From: DASPJL01 sp035628645
Lineage (GTDB): Bacteria > Bacteroidota > Bacteroidia > Cytophagales > Cyclobacteriaceae
NCBI GenBank assembly: GCA_035628645.1
Contig: DASPJL010000105.1
Coordinates: 35,937 to 99,936, forward strand
Reading direction: 5' to 3'
DNA length: 64,000 nucleotides
Numbering within the stretch: position 1 is the stretch's first letter; the number at the start of each line of letters is the position of its first letter. Positions 17,808 to 26,474 of this stretch are shown here, piece after piece. A program made the position numbers and the translations under genes. The notes below the pieces were generated by a model. That model did no database searches. It was given only the letters and a program-made list of their open reading frames with translations, and was not told the origin of the DNA.

Positions 17808-19283
17808 ATGAGCAAAGGACTTCCCAAAAGAAGCGAGGATTATTCAGCATGGTATAATGAGCTTGTAAAACGTGCAGATCTGGCAGAAAATTCGCCGGTA
17901 AGGGGTTGTATGGTTATTAAACCCTACGGCTATTCCATATGGGAAAAGATGCAAAATCAGTTGGATAAAATGTTTAAAGAAACAGGACACACCAATGCAT
18001 ACTTTCCTTTATTCATTCCAAAATCTTTTTTGAGTAAAGAAGCGAGTCATGTTGAGGGATTTGCTAAAGAATGTGCGGTGGTAACACATTACAGACTTAA
18101 AAATGATCCGAATGGAGGTGGAGTGATTGTAGACCCTGAGGCAAAACTAGAAGAAGAACTGATTGTAAGACCTACCTCAGAGACTGTGATCTGGAGTACT
18201 TATAAAAACTGGATTCAATCTTATAGGGATTTGCCTCTCCTGGTGAATCAATGGGCAAATGTGGTAAGGTGGGAAATGCGGACAAGGTTATTTTTAAGGA
18301 CGACAGAATTCCTATGGCAGGAAGGCCATACAGCGCATGCCACCAAACAAGAAGCTGTGGAAGAGGCAGAAACCATGTTAAAAGTTTATGCAGAATTTGC
18401 AGAAACATTTATGGCGTTGCCTGTACTAAAAGGCGTAAAAACGCCAAATGAAAGATTTGCCGGTGCCGTGGAAACCTATTGCATCGAAGCTTTAATGCAA
18501 GATGGAAAAGCTTTGCAAGCAGGTACCTCTCATTTCCTTGGACAAAATTTTGCCCAGGCGTTTGATGTAAAATTTGCTGCAAAAGATGGCAAGCTGGATT
18601 TTGTTTGGGGAACATCCTGGGGGGTAAGCACCAGACTAATGGGCGCTTTGATTATGGCACATTCTGATGACGAAGGATTGGTATTACCTCCAAACCTAGC
18701 GCCTATACAGGTTGTAATTGTACCGATTTTTAAGGGCGAAGAACAGTTAACTAAGATTTCGGAGAAAGCCCAGGCTATAAAAAAATCTTTAGAAGCCAAA
18801 GGCATAAGTGTAAAATTTGACAACAGAGATACTCAATCTCCAGGATGGAAGTTTGCAGAATATGAGTTGAAAGGCGTTCCTTTAAGAGTAGCCATAGGAC
18901 CAAGGGACCTGGAAAATGGAACAGTGGAAATCGCGCGAAGAGATACCAAAACAAAGCAAGTTGAAAAAATGGAGGGCATTGACATAATAGTTGAAGACCT
19001 TTTAAAAGAAATCCAAACTAATGTTTACCAAAAGGCCCTAACATTCCGCGAAAACAACACAACGAAAGTAGACTCTTACGAGGAGTTTAAAAAACTTCTT
19101 GATGATAAAGGCGGGTTTTTCCTTGCACATTGGGACGGCACTTCTGAAACTGAAGAAAAGATAAAGGAAGAAACAAAGGCTACCATCAGGTGCATTCCTC
19201 TAAATTTGGAAGCTGAAGCCGGAAAATGTATGGTAACAGGTAAACCTTCCAGCCAAAGGGTGGTTTTTGCCAGGGCTTATTAA
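17808..19283 (+). CDS. proS: Prolyl-tRNA synthetase, archaeal/eukaryal type
   Basis: About 491 residues; it charges tRNA-Pro with proline. The sequence starts MSKGLPKRSEDYSAWYNEL, as in many Bacteroidota ProRS, and is the short form without the bacterial editing insertion. Class II motif 2 is seen at RWEMRTRLFLRTTEFLWQEG, motif 3 near GVSTRLMGALIM, followed by an anticodon-binding domain and the zinc-domain-like C-terminus ending in RAY typical of the archaeal/eukaryal type. The frame is open to an ATG at 17763, but the promoter position argues for 17808. Confidence 0.94.
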   Translation: MSKGLPKRSEDYSAWYNELVKRADLAENSPVRGCMVIKPYGYSIWEKMQNQLDKMFKETGHTNAYFPLFIPKSFLSKEASHVEGFAKECAVVTHYRLKNDPNGGGVIVDPEAKLEEELIVRPTSETVIWSTYKNWIQSYRDLPLLVNQWANVVRWEMRTRLFLRTTEFLWQEGHTAHATKQEAVEEAETMLKVYAEFAETFMALPVLKGVKTPNERFAGAVETYCIEALMQDGKALQAGTSHFLGQNFAQAFDVKFAAKDGKLDFVWGTSWGVSTRLMGALIMAHSDDEGLVLPPNLAPIQVVIVPIFKGEEQLTKISEKAQAIKKSLEAKGISVKFDNRDTQSPGWKFAEYELKGVPLRVAIGPRDLENGTVEIARRDTKTKQVEKMEGIDIIVEDLLKEIQTNVYQKALTFRENNTTKVDSYEEFKKLLDDKGGFFLAHWDGTSETEEKIKEETKATIRCIPLNLEAEAGKCMVTGKPSSQRVVFARAY

Positions 19284-19293
19284 CTTGTCAATG

Positions 19294-19331
19294 AGCGGAA
19301 ATTAGGATATAATAATTGCTTAATTTCCGCT
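19294..19331 (+). terminator. Terminator-like hairpin after proS
   Basis: Perfect 11-bp inverted repeat AGCGGAAATTA / TAATTTCCGCT with a 16-nt loop, starting 11 bp after the proS stop and followed by TTAGTCTTA. The U-tract is poor but position and symmetry fit termination. Confidence 0.65.
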
Positions 19332-19385
19332 TTAGTCTTACCTCCAATTATTAAACAGACCTACCTCAACAATTCTTTAATTCAT

Positions 19386-19393
19386 TATCTTTG
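19386..19393 (+). promoter_or_regulatory. -7 box TATCTTTG for cmk-ispH
   Basis: Perfect TAnnTTTG, 50 bp upstream of the cmk ATG, in the gap left after the proS terminator. Fits a separate cmk-ispH transcript. Confidence 0.55.
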
Positions 19394-19443
19394 AACTTAA
19401 TTTTTCCGGAACTGATTATCTGGAAGAGACTGATCATTCAAGA

Positions 19444-20154
19444 ATGAGAAAGATTGTAATAGCCATTGACGGATATTCAGGATGTGGCAAGAGTACAACT
19501 GCAAAATCTGTTGCAGCACACCTGGGTTATGTATATATAGATTCCGGCGCCATGTACCGGGCCGTCACTTTATACTTCCATGATAACTACGTAAACCTTG
19601 AAAACCCCCTTGCTGTAAATAAGGCATTGGAGAATATTCAGATAAAGTTCCAGATCAATCCCACCAATAAATGCAATGAAGTTTACTTGAATGGCCTGAA
19701 TGTAGAAAAGGAAATTCGTAAACTATATGTATCGGATAAAGTAAGTGAAGTTAGCGCTATTCCCGAGGTAAGGCATCACATGACAGCCATTCAGAAAAAG
19801 CTTGGGAAGAAAAGAGGGGTAGTAATGGATGGAAGGGACATCGGAACTACAGTATTTCCCGACGCTGAGCTTAAGATTTTTATGGAAGCAGATATTTATA
19901 TAAGGGCACAGCGGCGACAAAAAGAGATGTTTGAAAAAGACCAGGTAGCGGGATTGGAAGAGATCATAGAAAACCTGAAGAAAAGGGATTTTTTGGACAC
20001 TACCCGGAAAGAAAGCCCTTTGGTAAAAGCAAACGATGCTTTTTTAATTGATACCACGTTTATAACTATAGATGAACAGGTAGACAAAATTTTGGATCTG
20101 GCTACGGGTAAAATTTTCATAGGCGAGGAAGAAAAGGTAGAACGGGCAGAATAA
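19444..20154 (+). CDS. cmk: Cytidylate kinase
   Basis: A 236-residue P-loop kinase that phosphorylates CMP and dCMP. It shows Walker A GYSGCGKSTTAK (residues 9-20), the CMP-binding DSGAMYRA, MDGRDIGT and the Arg-rich lid RAQRRQKE. Length is normal. It sits 16 bp upstream of ispH, an arrangement that recurs in several bacterial phyla. Confidence 0.95.
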   Translation: MRKIVIAIDGYSGCGKSTTAKSVAAHLGYVYIDSGAMYRAVTLYFHDNYVNLENPLAVNKALENIQIKFQINPTNKCNEVYLNGLNVEKEIRKLYVSDKVSEVSAIPEVRHHMTAIQKKLGKKRGVVMDGRDIGTTVFPDAELKIFMEADIYIRAQRRQKEMFEKDQVAGLEEIIENLKKRDFLDTTRKESPLVKANDAFLIDTTFITIDEQVDKILDLATGKIFIGEEEKVERAE

Positions 20155-20170
20155 TTTAACAAATAAAACA

Positions 20171-21070
20171 ATGGAAGTAGTAATAGATAAAAATTCTGGT
20201 TATTGTTTCGGGGTTGAATTTGCCATACAAATGGCAGAAGACGAGATGGCGGAATCCAACTCATTGTATTGCCTTGGGGACATCGTGCATAACGACATGG
20301 AGGTAAAAAGATTAAATGAAAAAGGCCTCAAGGTAATCACCAGGGATCAACTGGAAGAATTACATGATTGCAAAGTGCTGATCCGTGCACATGGAGAACC
20401 ACCTGAAACTTATCAACTTGCCCTACGAAATAATATTGAATTAATTGATGCTTCCTGTCCGGTAGTTCTTAAACTTCAAAACAGGGTAAAGCACGCTTAT
20501 GATAAAATCAATGTTAAGGATGGTCAAATTGTTATTTACGGACAAAAAGGACATGCAGAAGTTATAGGTTTGTCCGGACAGGCAAATAACAATGTGATCA
20601 TTGTCACTACGGAAGAAGATCTGGACAAAATAGATTTTACAAAACCTGTTACGCTGTTTAGTCAGACGACGAAAAGCACCAAAGGATTTTATAAGATCAA
20701 GGCATTAATAGAACAACGACTAACCGAAGCCGGAAGCCAAAACCTGAATGAAATTTTTGACGCGAACGACAGCATTTGCCGGCAGGTATCAAATAGAGAA
20801 CCTCAGCTCCAAAGGTTTTCAAGCGAAATGGATGTTGTTCTTTTTGTAAGCGGAAAGAAAAGCTCCAATGGTAAAGCCTTATACCAGGTTTGCCTTACAC
20901 AAAACCCAAGAAGTTATTTTATTGAAAATGAATCTGAAATAAACCCTGAATGGTTTGTAAATGTTCAAAAAATAGGTATTTGCGGCGCCACCTCCACCCC
21001 AAGTTGGCTAATGGAAAGAATAGCAAATCATGTGAGGGAAATAACCTCTCATAATGCGATAATTGGTTGA
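20171..21070 (+). CDS. ispH: 4-hydroxy-3-methylbut-2-enyl diphosphate reductase
   Basis: A 299-residue 4Fe-4S enzyme that makes IPP and DMAPP in the last step of the MEP isoprenoid pathway. The three cluster cysteines are visible: Cys12 (SGYCFGV), Cys96 (DASCPVV) and Cys203 (DSICRQV), with the substrate-site GQKGHAEV and SQTTKST. A GICGATSTP segment near the C-terminus is also family-typical. ATG follows cmk by 16 bp; the transcript is probably shared. Confidence 0.96.
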   Translation: MEVVIDKNSGYCFGVEFAIQMAEDEMAESNSLYCLGDIVHNDMEVKRLNEKGLKVITRDQLEELHDCKVLIRAHGEPPETYQLALRNNIELIDASCPVVLKLQNRVKHAYDKINVKDGQIVIYGQKGHAEVIGLSGQANNNVIIVTTEEDLDKIDFTKPVTLFSQTTKSTKGFYKIKALIEQRLTEAGSQNLNEIFDANDSICRQVSNREPQLQRFSSEMDVVLFVSGKKSSNGKALYQVCLTQNPRSYFIENESEINPEWFVNVQKIGICGATSTPSWLMERIANHVREITSHNAIIG

Positions 21071-21199
21071 TGTGCTAATTTGTTAATTAATAAGGCATCA
21101 CAAAAGCCAATGCAAATAAATTTATTAAGGGAATTGTACAATGAGTTTTAAGTGAATGCTTATAATTAATTCAACACTTAACATTTAAAATTCCTTCCG

Positions 21200-22405
21200 T
21201 TACTCCCCTTCCTTTCCCAGATAAATTTCATCCGCAAGAAAATTAGGAAAGATGGTAAGGTGCTTTTCCTTTACAAACTCATATAGTTTTTGCTTCAATT
21301 CTTCGATATTATCTTTTTGCTGAGCGGAAATAAATACTACTGCCTGGTCCTTCTTATTCAGAAAAGAGGCTTTCAAGGCTCCTATTCTGTCTTCCACTAC
21401 TTCCCCATCTTCATTTAATTTTTTCTCCAGCAGGTCAATTTTATTAAAAACCAGGAGCGTAGGTTTGTTTCCTGCCTTTATTTCATTCAGGGTTTGATTC
21501 ACTATTTCTATATGTTCCTCAAATGAAGGATGAGAAATGTCTACTACATGAATTAAAATATCTGCTTCCCTGATTTCATCCAGCGTTGATTTGAAACTTT
21601 CAATTAAGGTAGTGGGTAATTTCCTGATAAATCCAACGGTATCTGTCAGCAGAAAAGGAATCCTGTTTAATACTACTTTTCTCACCGTGGAATCTACGGT
21701 GGCAAAAAGTTTATTTTCTGCAAAAACATCCGCTTTGGAAAGGGTTCGCATTATGGTTGATTTACCCACATTGGTATAACCTACCAAAGAAACCCTGACC
21801 ATAGTATCCCTTGATTTTCTTTGCGTAATGCTTTGCTTATCGATTTTCTTAAGCTTCTCTTTAAGCAAGGTAATTTGCTCCCTGATCACCCGTTTATCTG
21901 TCTCGATTTCTTTTTCTCCGGCTCCACCTCTGGTTCCTGTTCCACCGCGCTGTCTTTCCAAGTGGGTCCACATCCTGGTTAATCTTGGAAGGAGGTATTG
22001 GAATCGGGCAAGCTCCACTTGAGTCTTTGCCTGAGCAGTTTTTGCCCTTTGTAAAAAGATATCAAGAATCAGAAGGCTACGGTCGTAGATCTTTTTCTTT
22101 AATTCCCTTTCTATATTCCTTAACTGAGAAGGTGAAAGATCGTCATCAAATATTATCGTATCAATTTCAGCAGCTTCCGCATAATTCTGAATTTCCTCAA
22201 GCTTGCCTTTCCCAATAAAGGAGCGGACATCAGGCTTCTCCAATCGTTGTGTGAACTGTTTTTCCGTTTGAATTCCTAGAGTTTCAGCAAGAAACTGAAG
22301 TTCATCCAGATATTCCTGCGCTTTTACCGGCGATTGTTTGCTGTTAATTAAACCAACCAAAACAGCTTTTTCCTTAACTTTTTCTGTGGATATATAATCT
22401 CCCAT
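21200..22405 (-). CDS. hflX: GTPase HflX
   Basis: A 401-residue ribosome-associated GTPase that can split or rescue stalled 70S ribosomes under stress. An N-terminal HflX domain (residues about 10-185, with the glycine-rich GGTGTRGGAGEKEIETDRR-like loop) precedes a G domain: G1 GYTNVGKST, G3 DTVGFI, G4 NKID. It follows the cytochrome fusion gene by one base, so the two are cotranscribed. Length matches the family. Confidence 0.95.
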   Translation of the reverse strand: MGDYISTEKVKEKAVLVGLINSKQSPVKAQEYLDELQFLAETLGIQTEKQFTQRLEKPDVRSFIGKGKLEEIQNYAEAAEIDTIIFDDDLSPSQLRNIERELKKKIYDRSLLILDIFLQRAKTAQAKTQVELARFQYLLPRLTRMWTHLERQRGGTGTRGGAGEKEIETDKRVIREQITLLKEKLKKIDKQSITQRKSRDTMVRVSLVGYTNVGKSTIMRTLSKADVFAENKLFATVDSTVRKVVLNRIPFLLTDTVGFIRKLPTTLIESFKSTLDEIREADILIHVVDISHPSFEEHIEIVNQTLNEIKAGNKPTLLVFNKIDLLEKKLNEDGEVVEDRIGALKASFLNKKDQAVVFISAQQKDNIEELKQKLYEFVKEKHLTIFPNFLADEIYLGKEGE

Positions 22406-22406
22406 T

Positions 22407-23024
22407 CTACTTTTTCAATTCTTCAATATATGCAGTAACGGCTGCAACCTGATCTTCGGTCAATTTATTCTTGAAGGCAGGCATGGCATTTTTTCCGTTT
22501 GTAATAATTCCTATTTGTTCCTCTTTACTTAATACTGTCTGCGATAAATCCTTAGATCCGTAAAGGTTGGCATTTCCATTTTCTCCATGACATCTGGCAC
22601 ATTCATTAGCAAATATTTCTTTCCCCAATATTTTCACATCCTGAGTACTTTCAGCATACGTCCTTGGTTTCATTAACGCGCTTTTTGATTGGGATATTCC
22701 ATAAATAAAAATGAACAACAATAACGCAACGATAACCAGTATCTTATTGCTTTTCTTTAATCCGACAATTCCTACAGGAATGGCAATTAGCACCAATATA
22801 AACTTAATGATGAGATAAGTTTGAACTATTTCCTGCCTGACCAAAAGATATACATCGGTAGCCAGAATCAATACGCCCAAAACCATTTCCAACCATTTTG
22901 TCTTATTCCTGATCTTTTCCAGGAGCGCGTTCTTTTCCGCAAATAAAAGGGCGGACTTAAACATAAAAAAAAATAAGAAAAGAATGACAACAGTTCTGTG
23001 AAGGTGAAGCATTCCAACGTCCAT
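22407..23024 (-). CDS. SirB2-like membrane domain fused to a class I cytochrome c
   Basis: A 205-residue protein with four N-terminal membrane helices (residues about 8-112) that resemble the SirB/SirB2 family, starting with MLHLHRTVVILFLFFFMFKS. A C-terminal monohaem cytochrome c domain of about 85 residues has CARCH for covalent haem and NAMPAF with the likely axial Met. The cytochrome part should face the periplasm. I infer electron transfer tied to the membrane, but no oxidase or reductase gene is nearby. It directly precedes hflX, a pairing without an obvious functional link. Confidence 0.85.
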   Translation of the reverse strand: MDVGMLHLHRTVVILFLFFFMFKSALLFAEKNALLEKIRNKTKWLEMVLGVLILATDVYLLVRQEIVQTYLIIKFILVLIAIPVGIVGLKKSNKILVIVALLLFIFIYGISQSKSALMKPRTYAESTQDVKILGKEIFANECARCHGENGNANLYGSKDLSQTVLSKEEQIGIITNGKNAMPAFKNKLTEDQVAAVTAYIEELKK

Positions 23025-23105
23025 GTGTATATGATTTTATTTTTGATCCCGAATTTAGGTTGAAGGAGGATAGTTTCAAAGTGTTGAGGGGAAATTAGGT
23101 TTTGC

Positions 23106-23133
23106 TATTAGCTGTGAGCTATCAGGATTCAGC
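23106..23133 (+). repeat. Short degenerate heptamer array
   Basis: Four consecutive 7-mers TATTAGC, TGTGAGC, TATCAGG, ATTCAGC in the gap between the cytochrome gene and ogt. A little further on, 23165-23185 holds a CAACATTTAACATTT stretch like that at 58596. Confidence 0.5.
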
Positions 23134-23247
23134 CGTCGACATCGATTCTTTTATTAAGTAAATTCAACATTTAACATTTTCCTTAAATATTCCTAATAAC
23201 CTGCCAGATACAAGATCCTTTTTCTTTAATTTGCAATATAATTACCT

Positions 23248-23742
23248 ATGGAAGCAGAAGAAATAATCAAAGCTTATTATAACTCTCCGATTGGGCTTGT
23301 CGAAGTAACAGGGACGGAAAGCTATGTTTCTTCTGTAAAATTTACCGACCGCGGCCAGGCAAGAAAAGCGCCTCCCTTTGTATTGGAAAAATGCATCAGG
23401 CAACTTGACGAATACTTTAAAGGAAAACGGCAGGAATTTTCTATTGATCTAAAATTGGAAGGCACAGAATTTCAGAAGAAAGTCTGGGCCGAACTCACTA
23501 CGATAAAGTTTGCCAAAACGATTTCTTATATAGAACTGGCAAAAAGGCTAAAAGACCCGCTGGCAGTAAGGGCGGTAGGAAATGCAAATGCTAAGAATCA
23601 TTTCTGCCTGATCTTTCCATGTCATCGGGTAATCGGGAGCAATGGACATTTGATCGGATATGCGGGCGGCTTGAAAAGAAAACAATGGTTGCTTGAACAT
23701 GAAAGAAAGGTGGTAGGAAATTTTCAGATGTCCTTGTTTTAA
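23248..23742 (+). CDS. ogt: Methylated-DNA--protein-cysteine methyltransferase
   Basis: A 164-residue suicide DNA-repair protein that takes alkyl groups from O6-alkylguanine. The active-site motif FPCHRVIGSNG has Cys125, followed by GYAGGLKRKQWLLEHE. An N-terminal ribonuclease-H-like subdomain precedes the winged-helix domain. It is a complete, apparently active form, in contrast to the alkyltransferase-like protein at 35291 in which the Cys is Ala. A single gene upstream of tRNA-Leu. Confidence 0.95.
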   Translation: MEAEEIIKAYYNSPIGLVEVTGTESYVSSVKFTDRGQARKAPPFVLEKCIRQLDEYFKGKRQEFSIDLKLEGTEFQKKVWAELTTIKFAKTISYIELAKRLKDPLAVRAVGNANAKNHFCLIFPCHRVIGSNGHLIGYAGGLKRKQWLLEHERKVVGNFQMSLF

Positions 23743-23772
23743 ACTTTCTTTTCTCTATAAAAGGAAATTATA

Positions 23773-23780
23773 TACTTTTG
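23773..23780 (+). promoter_or_regulatory. -7 box TACTTTTG for tRNA-Leu
   Basis: Perfect TAnnTTTG 17 bp upstream of the first base of the tRNA, a sensible distance for a tRNA precursor with a short 5' leader. Confidence 0.55.
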
Positions 23781-23797
23781 CATTCCTCAAAAATTTT

Positions 23798-23881
23798 GCG
23801 CACGTGTTGAAATTGGTAGACAAGCCACTTTGAGGGGGTGGTGCCTTCACTGGTGTGGGAGTTCGAGTCTCCCCGTGCGCA
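23798..23881 (+). tRNA. tRNA-Leu (anticodon GAG)
   Basis: The acceptor stem pairs GCGCACG (23798-23804) with CGTGCGC (23874-23880), with discriminator A at 23881. The anticodon stem is CCACT/GGTGG around the loop TTGAGGG, giving anticodon GAG. There is a long class II variable arm, and a T arm GGGAG-TTCGAGT-CTCCC. The 3' CCA is not encoded. It reads CUU/CUC codons. Confidence 0.95.
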
Positions 23882-23903
23882 CAGATTCAACAACCAATCA
23901 TCC

Positions 23904-23940
23904 AAAGCCACTTAAAATTTATGTTTTAAGCGGCTTTTGT
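23904..23940 (+). terminator. Rho-independent terminator after tRNA-Leu
   Basis: AAAGCCACTTAAAA (23904-23917) pairs with TTTTAAGCGGCTTT (23924-23937) at 13 of 14 positions around a 6-nt loop, followed by TTGTTTTT. Confidence 0.8.
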
Positions 23941-24124
23941 TTTTACATAACTGATTATAAGTAAAGCATCAGATCCTTTATTTAAAATCTTTCAATCAGT
24001 CAAAAGATAGTTTTTCCCGAACTATTGATAAAAATTCAAGGGTTGTTTCTTACTGTTTTTATGATAAAGCAATTATCTTCGAGGAATTTCAATTTAAACC
24101 GGTAATCGCACTTTAATTTAAACC

Positions 24125-24553
24125 ATGTATACAGGACTAAAACATTTACACTCGGGTCTGGCCTACTTGTTATTGGCAGCTTTAATTTTTTCAATAGTTT
24201 TCATACTTATTTCTTTTATCAATAAGAAGCCATTTACGGATGGAAAAAGGAAGATCTCGTTGATAGGTCTGATTTCTGCTCACCTGCAATTACTTATTGG
24301 ACTTGTGTTGTATTTCGTATCCCCTCTGGGAGTAGCCGCATTTTCAGGTGAAGCAATGAAAAATTCTGTTTCCAGGTTATATATGCTCGAACACCCGCTT
24401 ACCATGATTATTGGTGTTATATTGATTACAATAGGCTATTCAAGAGCCAAAAAATTACAACAGGACGACAGACGATACAAAAGTATTTTAATATTTTATA
24501 CAATCGGTCTGATATTAATCCTACTCAGGATTCCCTGGTCAGCCTGGCTTTAG
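24125..24553 (+). CDS. Small four-helix membrane protein, cytochrome b-like
   Basis: A 142-residue protein with four membrane helices and conserved-looking histidines in or near them (LKHLHSG in helix 1, SAHLQLLIG in helix 2, LEHPLTMIIG in helix 3). Such proteins are widespread in Bacteroidota and are often called cytochrome B; haem binding by the helix histidines is plausible but not shown. A single gene after the tRNA-Leu terminator. Confidence 0.75.
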   Translation: MYTGLKHLHSGLAYLLLAALIFSIVFILISFINKKPFTDGKRKISLIGLISAHLQLLIGLVLYFVSPLGVAAFSGEAMKNSVSRLYMLEHPLTMIIGVILITIGYSRAKKLQQDDRRYKSILIFYTIGLILILLRIPWSAWL

Positions 24554-25001
24554 GCCGACAATTTATTAGGATTATCCCATTTAAAGTGTAAATTATTTTC
24601 AGTTTTAAGTGTAACAACTTATTTTAGGAAGGGTCAGGGTCAACCTTGGAGAATGACCGGAGGATGCTCGGAGGATGATTAAAGACACATCGCTATAAGG
24701 TCAGTATAAGGTCTCTGTAATGTCGCTGAAAGGGGCAGAAAATGGTAAGGAAAATAAGAAGGAATGTACTTGGATTGTTTTCCGAAACTTGAGGAGTTGA
24801 AATTACAAATAATTAACTAATGGCAAAAGAAGATTCTACAATAAATATCCGGGGAATATTTCAGGAAATTCCAGGGTAGGATAGTTTTAAAAGGACGAAA
24901 ATGTAGTGACTATTTTTTTTATAAGTACAAATCTTCACAGACCCAGTTCTTTAGAAATACGAAATTTAAGTGTTTTATTGGACGGGTATTTTAAGTAAAA
25001 A
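24554..25001. other. Gene-free 448-bp stretch with repeats and an open-frame remnant
   Basis: No supported gene. The centre holds the 11-nt periodic array listed separately. At 24820 a short frame begins MAKEDSTINIRG and stops after 19 codons; it recalls the N-terminus of a family of small repeated Bacteroidota proteins of the form MA(R/K)ExxxINxRG, so it may be the decayed end of such a gene. No promoter box was identified for the lipoprotein gene that follows. Confidence 0.5.
24648..24735 (+). repeat. Degenerate 11-nt periodic array, eight units
   Basis: Cut every 11 nt from 24648, the sequence reads GGAGAATGACC, GGAGGATGCTC, GGAGGATGATT, AAAGACACATC, GCTATAAGGTC, AGTATAAGGTC, TCTGTAATGTC, GCTGAAAGGGG. 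Neighbouring units match best (units 2 and 3; units 5 and 6). There is no spacer and units are too diverged and too short for CRISPR. A second 11-nt array lies at 63162. Confidence 0.7.
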
Positions 25002-25640
25002 ATGAAACTGAGGCTTCTAACTTTACTCATATTTTCAATTCTTTTTGCCTGTGGCCCTTCTATAACCTTTGAAGTACCTCAACCACCGTCCTCAAACAGT
25101 TTAAATCGATTTCCCAAAAAATTATTAGGGCACTATATAAGTGAGAATCAACTATCTTATCTAACAATTTCTAAAAACCAGGTTTTAAAGACTTATGATT
25201 ATGATATAAAATTGGATAGAGATAGTTTAGACGAAGAATATACTATCAAGGGAGATTCATTAATTGAAAAGGCGACTGGGATCAAACAGTTTATAAAAGT
25301 GGCTGGAGACAATATTGTTGCTCATATTAATCAAGTAGATACTTTGTTTTCACTTTCCTCTAAAAATATATTGAAGAAATTTCGAGGACACTATTTTCTT
25401 AATACAGAATATGAAGATGGCTGGAGTGTAACCAAGCTTTCTTTTTCTAAAGGAATTTTGACATTTGGTGAAATTAATAACAAGGAAGATCTTGATGATT
25501 TAAGCAAAATTGTAGAAAGTGATTTGGATACAGTTATTTATAATCTAAAAGTAACTAGAAAACAATTTAAAAAATTTGTTAAAGAAGGTGGATTTCGGGA
25601 AGAGGAAATTTACTATCGAACAAAAAACAGATTCAACTAA
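25002..25640 (+). CDS. Predicted lipoprotein of unknown function
   Basis: A 212-residue protein with a lipoprotein signal peptide (MKLRLLTLLIFSILFAC; lipobox LFAC, Cys17). The mature part is a mix of strands and charged loops with no motif I recognise; a YLTISKNQVLKTYDYDI strand pair and a later GHYFLNTEYEDGWSV suggest two related beta modules. It starts the 25.0-27.0 kb run of plus-strand genes, 22 bp before the CPBP gene, so cotranscription is likely. Confidence 0.7.
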   Translation: MKLRLLTLLIFSILFACGPSITFEVPQPPSSNSLNRFPKKLLGHYISENQLSYLTISKNQVLKTYDYDIKLDRDSLDEEYTIKGDSLIEKATGIKQFIKVAGDNIVAHINQVDTLFSLSSKNILKKFRGHYFLNTEYEDGWSVTKLSFSKGILTFGEINNKEDLDDLSKIVESDLDTVIYNLKVTRKQFKKFVKEGGFREEEIYYRTKNRFN

Positions 25641-25662
25641 AATGCAAAGCTGTCATTAATTA

Positions 25663-26436
25663 ATGAAGACTCTTACAAATAACCAGACAGCAGCTAGCAT
25701 AGAACTTAAACCTTTTTGGAATAGGCTGTTCCAATTCAATTGGACATTCGGGGTAGTACTACTTTTTGCTATTTGTGTTCCTAGATTCATCATGGTATTG
25801 AACGCGAATATGACAGGTAAATATGGTAGTATAGGAATCATAATGACGGTTTCTGCAATTGTGCCGTTCATCTTTCTTTCTAAAAATGGAAGAGAAAAAA
25901 TAGGGTTAACACTTCCAACAAATTATACATGGATGTTTTATTCTTTTATTGCTGGCATTCTTATTAGCACAGTATTATTTATTATCGGCCGCGAATTATA
26001 TTCAGATACTATTAATAACTGGTATGTTTATATTGGAAAATCATATTATCTATCCGAAGGTTTAAACCCTCATGATAAACTGATTTATTTCTTAGTGTTT
26101 GCAACTACAGGCATGATTTTTAGTCCTATCGGCGAAGAGTTGTTTTTTAGAGGAATTGTACATTCAAGCTTCAGCGCCAATTTTGGTGATAAAAAAGCAA
26201 CGATAATTGATAGTATTTCCTTTGCTTTGACTCATCTTGCTCATTTTGGAATTGTATATGTTTCTGGTTTATGGAAGTTCTTGCTAATGCCTTCAATATT
26301 TTGGATGCTAGGAATGTTTATAGCGAGCTTAGTATTTACAAAATGTAAAAAGAAGACAGGTTCTATAATAGGTGCTATTATAAGCCATGCAGGATTTAAT
26401 TTGTCTATGATATACTATATCTTTTATCACTTATGA
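25663..26436 (+). CDS. CPBP-family intramembrane metalloprotease
   Basis: A 257-residue membrane protein of about seven helices with the CPBP/ABI signature: GEELFFRG (Glu158, Glu159, Arg163), then FALTHLAHF with His191 and His194, and a last ISHAGFN motif. The family includes CAAX-processing proteases and bacteriocin self-immunity proteins, so the substrate cannot be predicted. The lipoprotein upstream and RDD protein downstream are possible partners by position only. Confidence 0.88.
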   Translation: MKTLTNNQTAASIELKPFWNRLFQFNWTFGVVLLFAICVPRFIMVLNANMTGKYGSIGIIMTVSAIVPFIFLSKNGREKIGLTLPTNYTWMFYSFIAGILISTVLFIIGRELYSDTINNWYVYIGKSYYLSEGLNPHDKLIYFLVFATTGMIFSPIGEELFFRGIVHSSFSANFGDKKATIIDSISFALTHLAHFGIVYVSGLWKFLLMPSIFWMLGMFIASLVFTKCKKKTGSIIGAIISHAGFNLSMIYYIFYHL

Positions 26437-26474
26437 AAATTGAATGAGCTAATAAAAAAATAATCAATCAGAAA

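Noticed and set aside
24648..24735. Possible CRISPR-like array
   Set aside because: Units are 11 nt, diverged, and have no spacers; no cas gene is in the window.
24820..24879. Short frame MAKEDSTINIRG...
   Set aside because: Only 19 codons before a stop; at most a decayed gene start, not a real small protein.
23798..25640. Integration site at tRNA-Leu
   Set aside because: The genes that follow look accessory, but no direct repeat of the tRNA 3' end and no integrase gene were found downstream. The Xer recombinase at 47179 is chromosomal in type.
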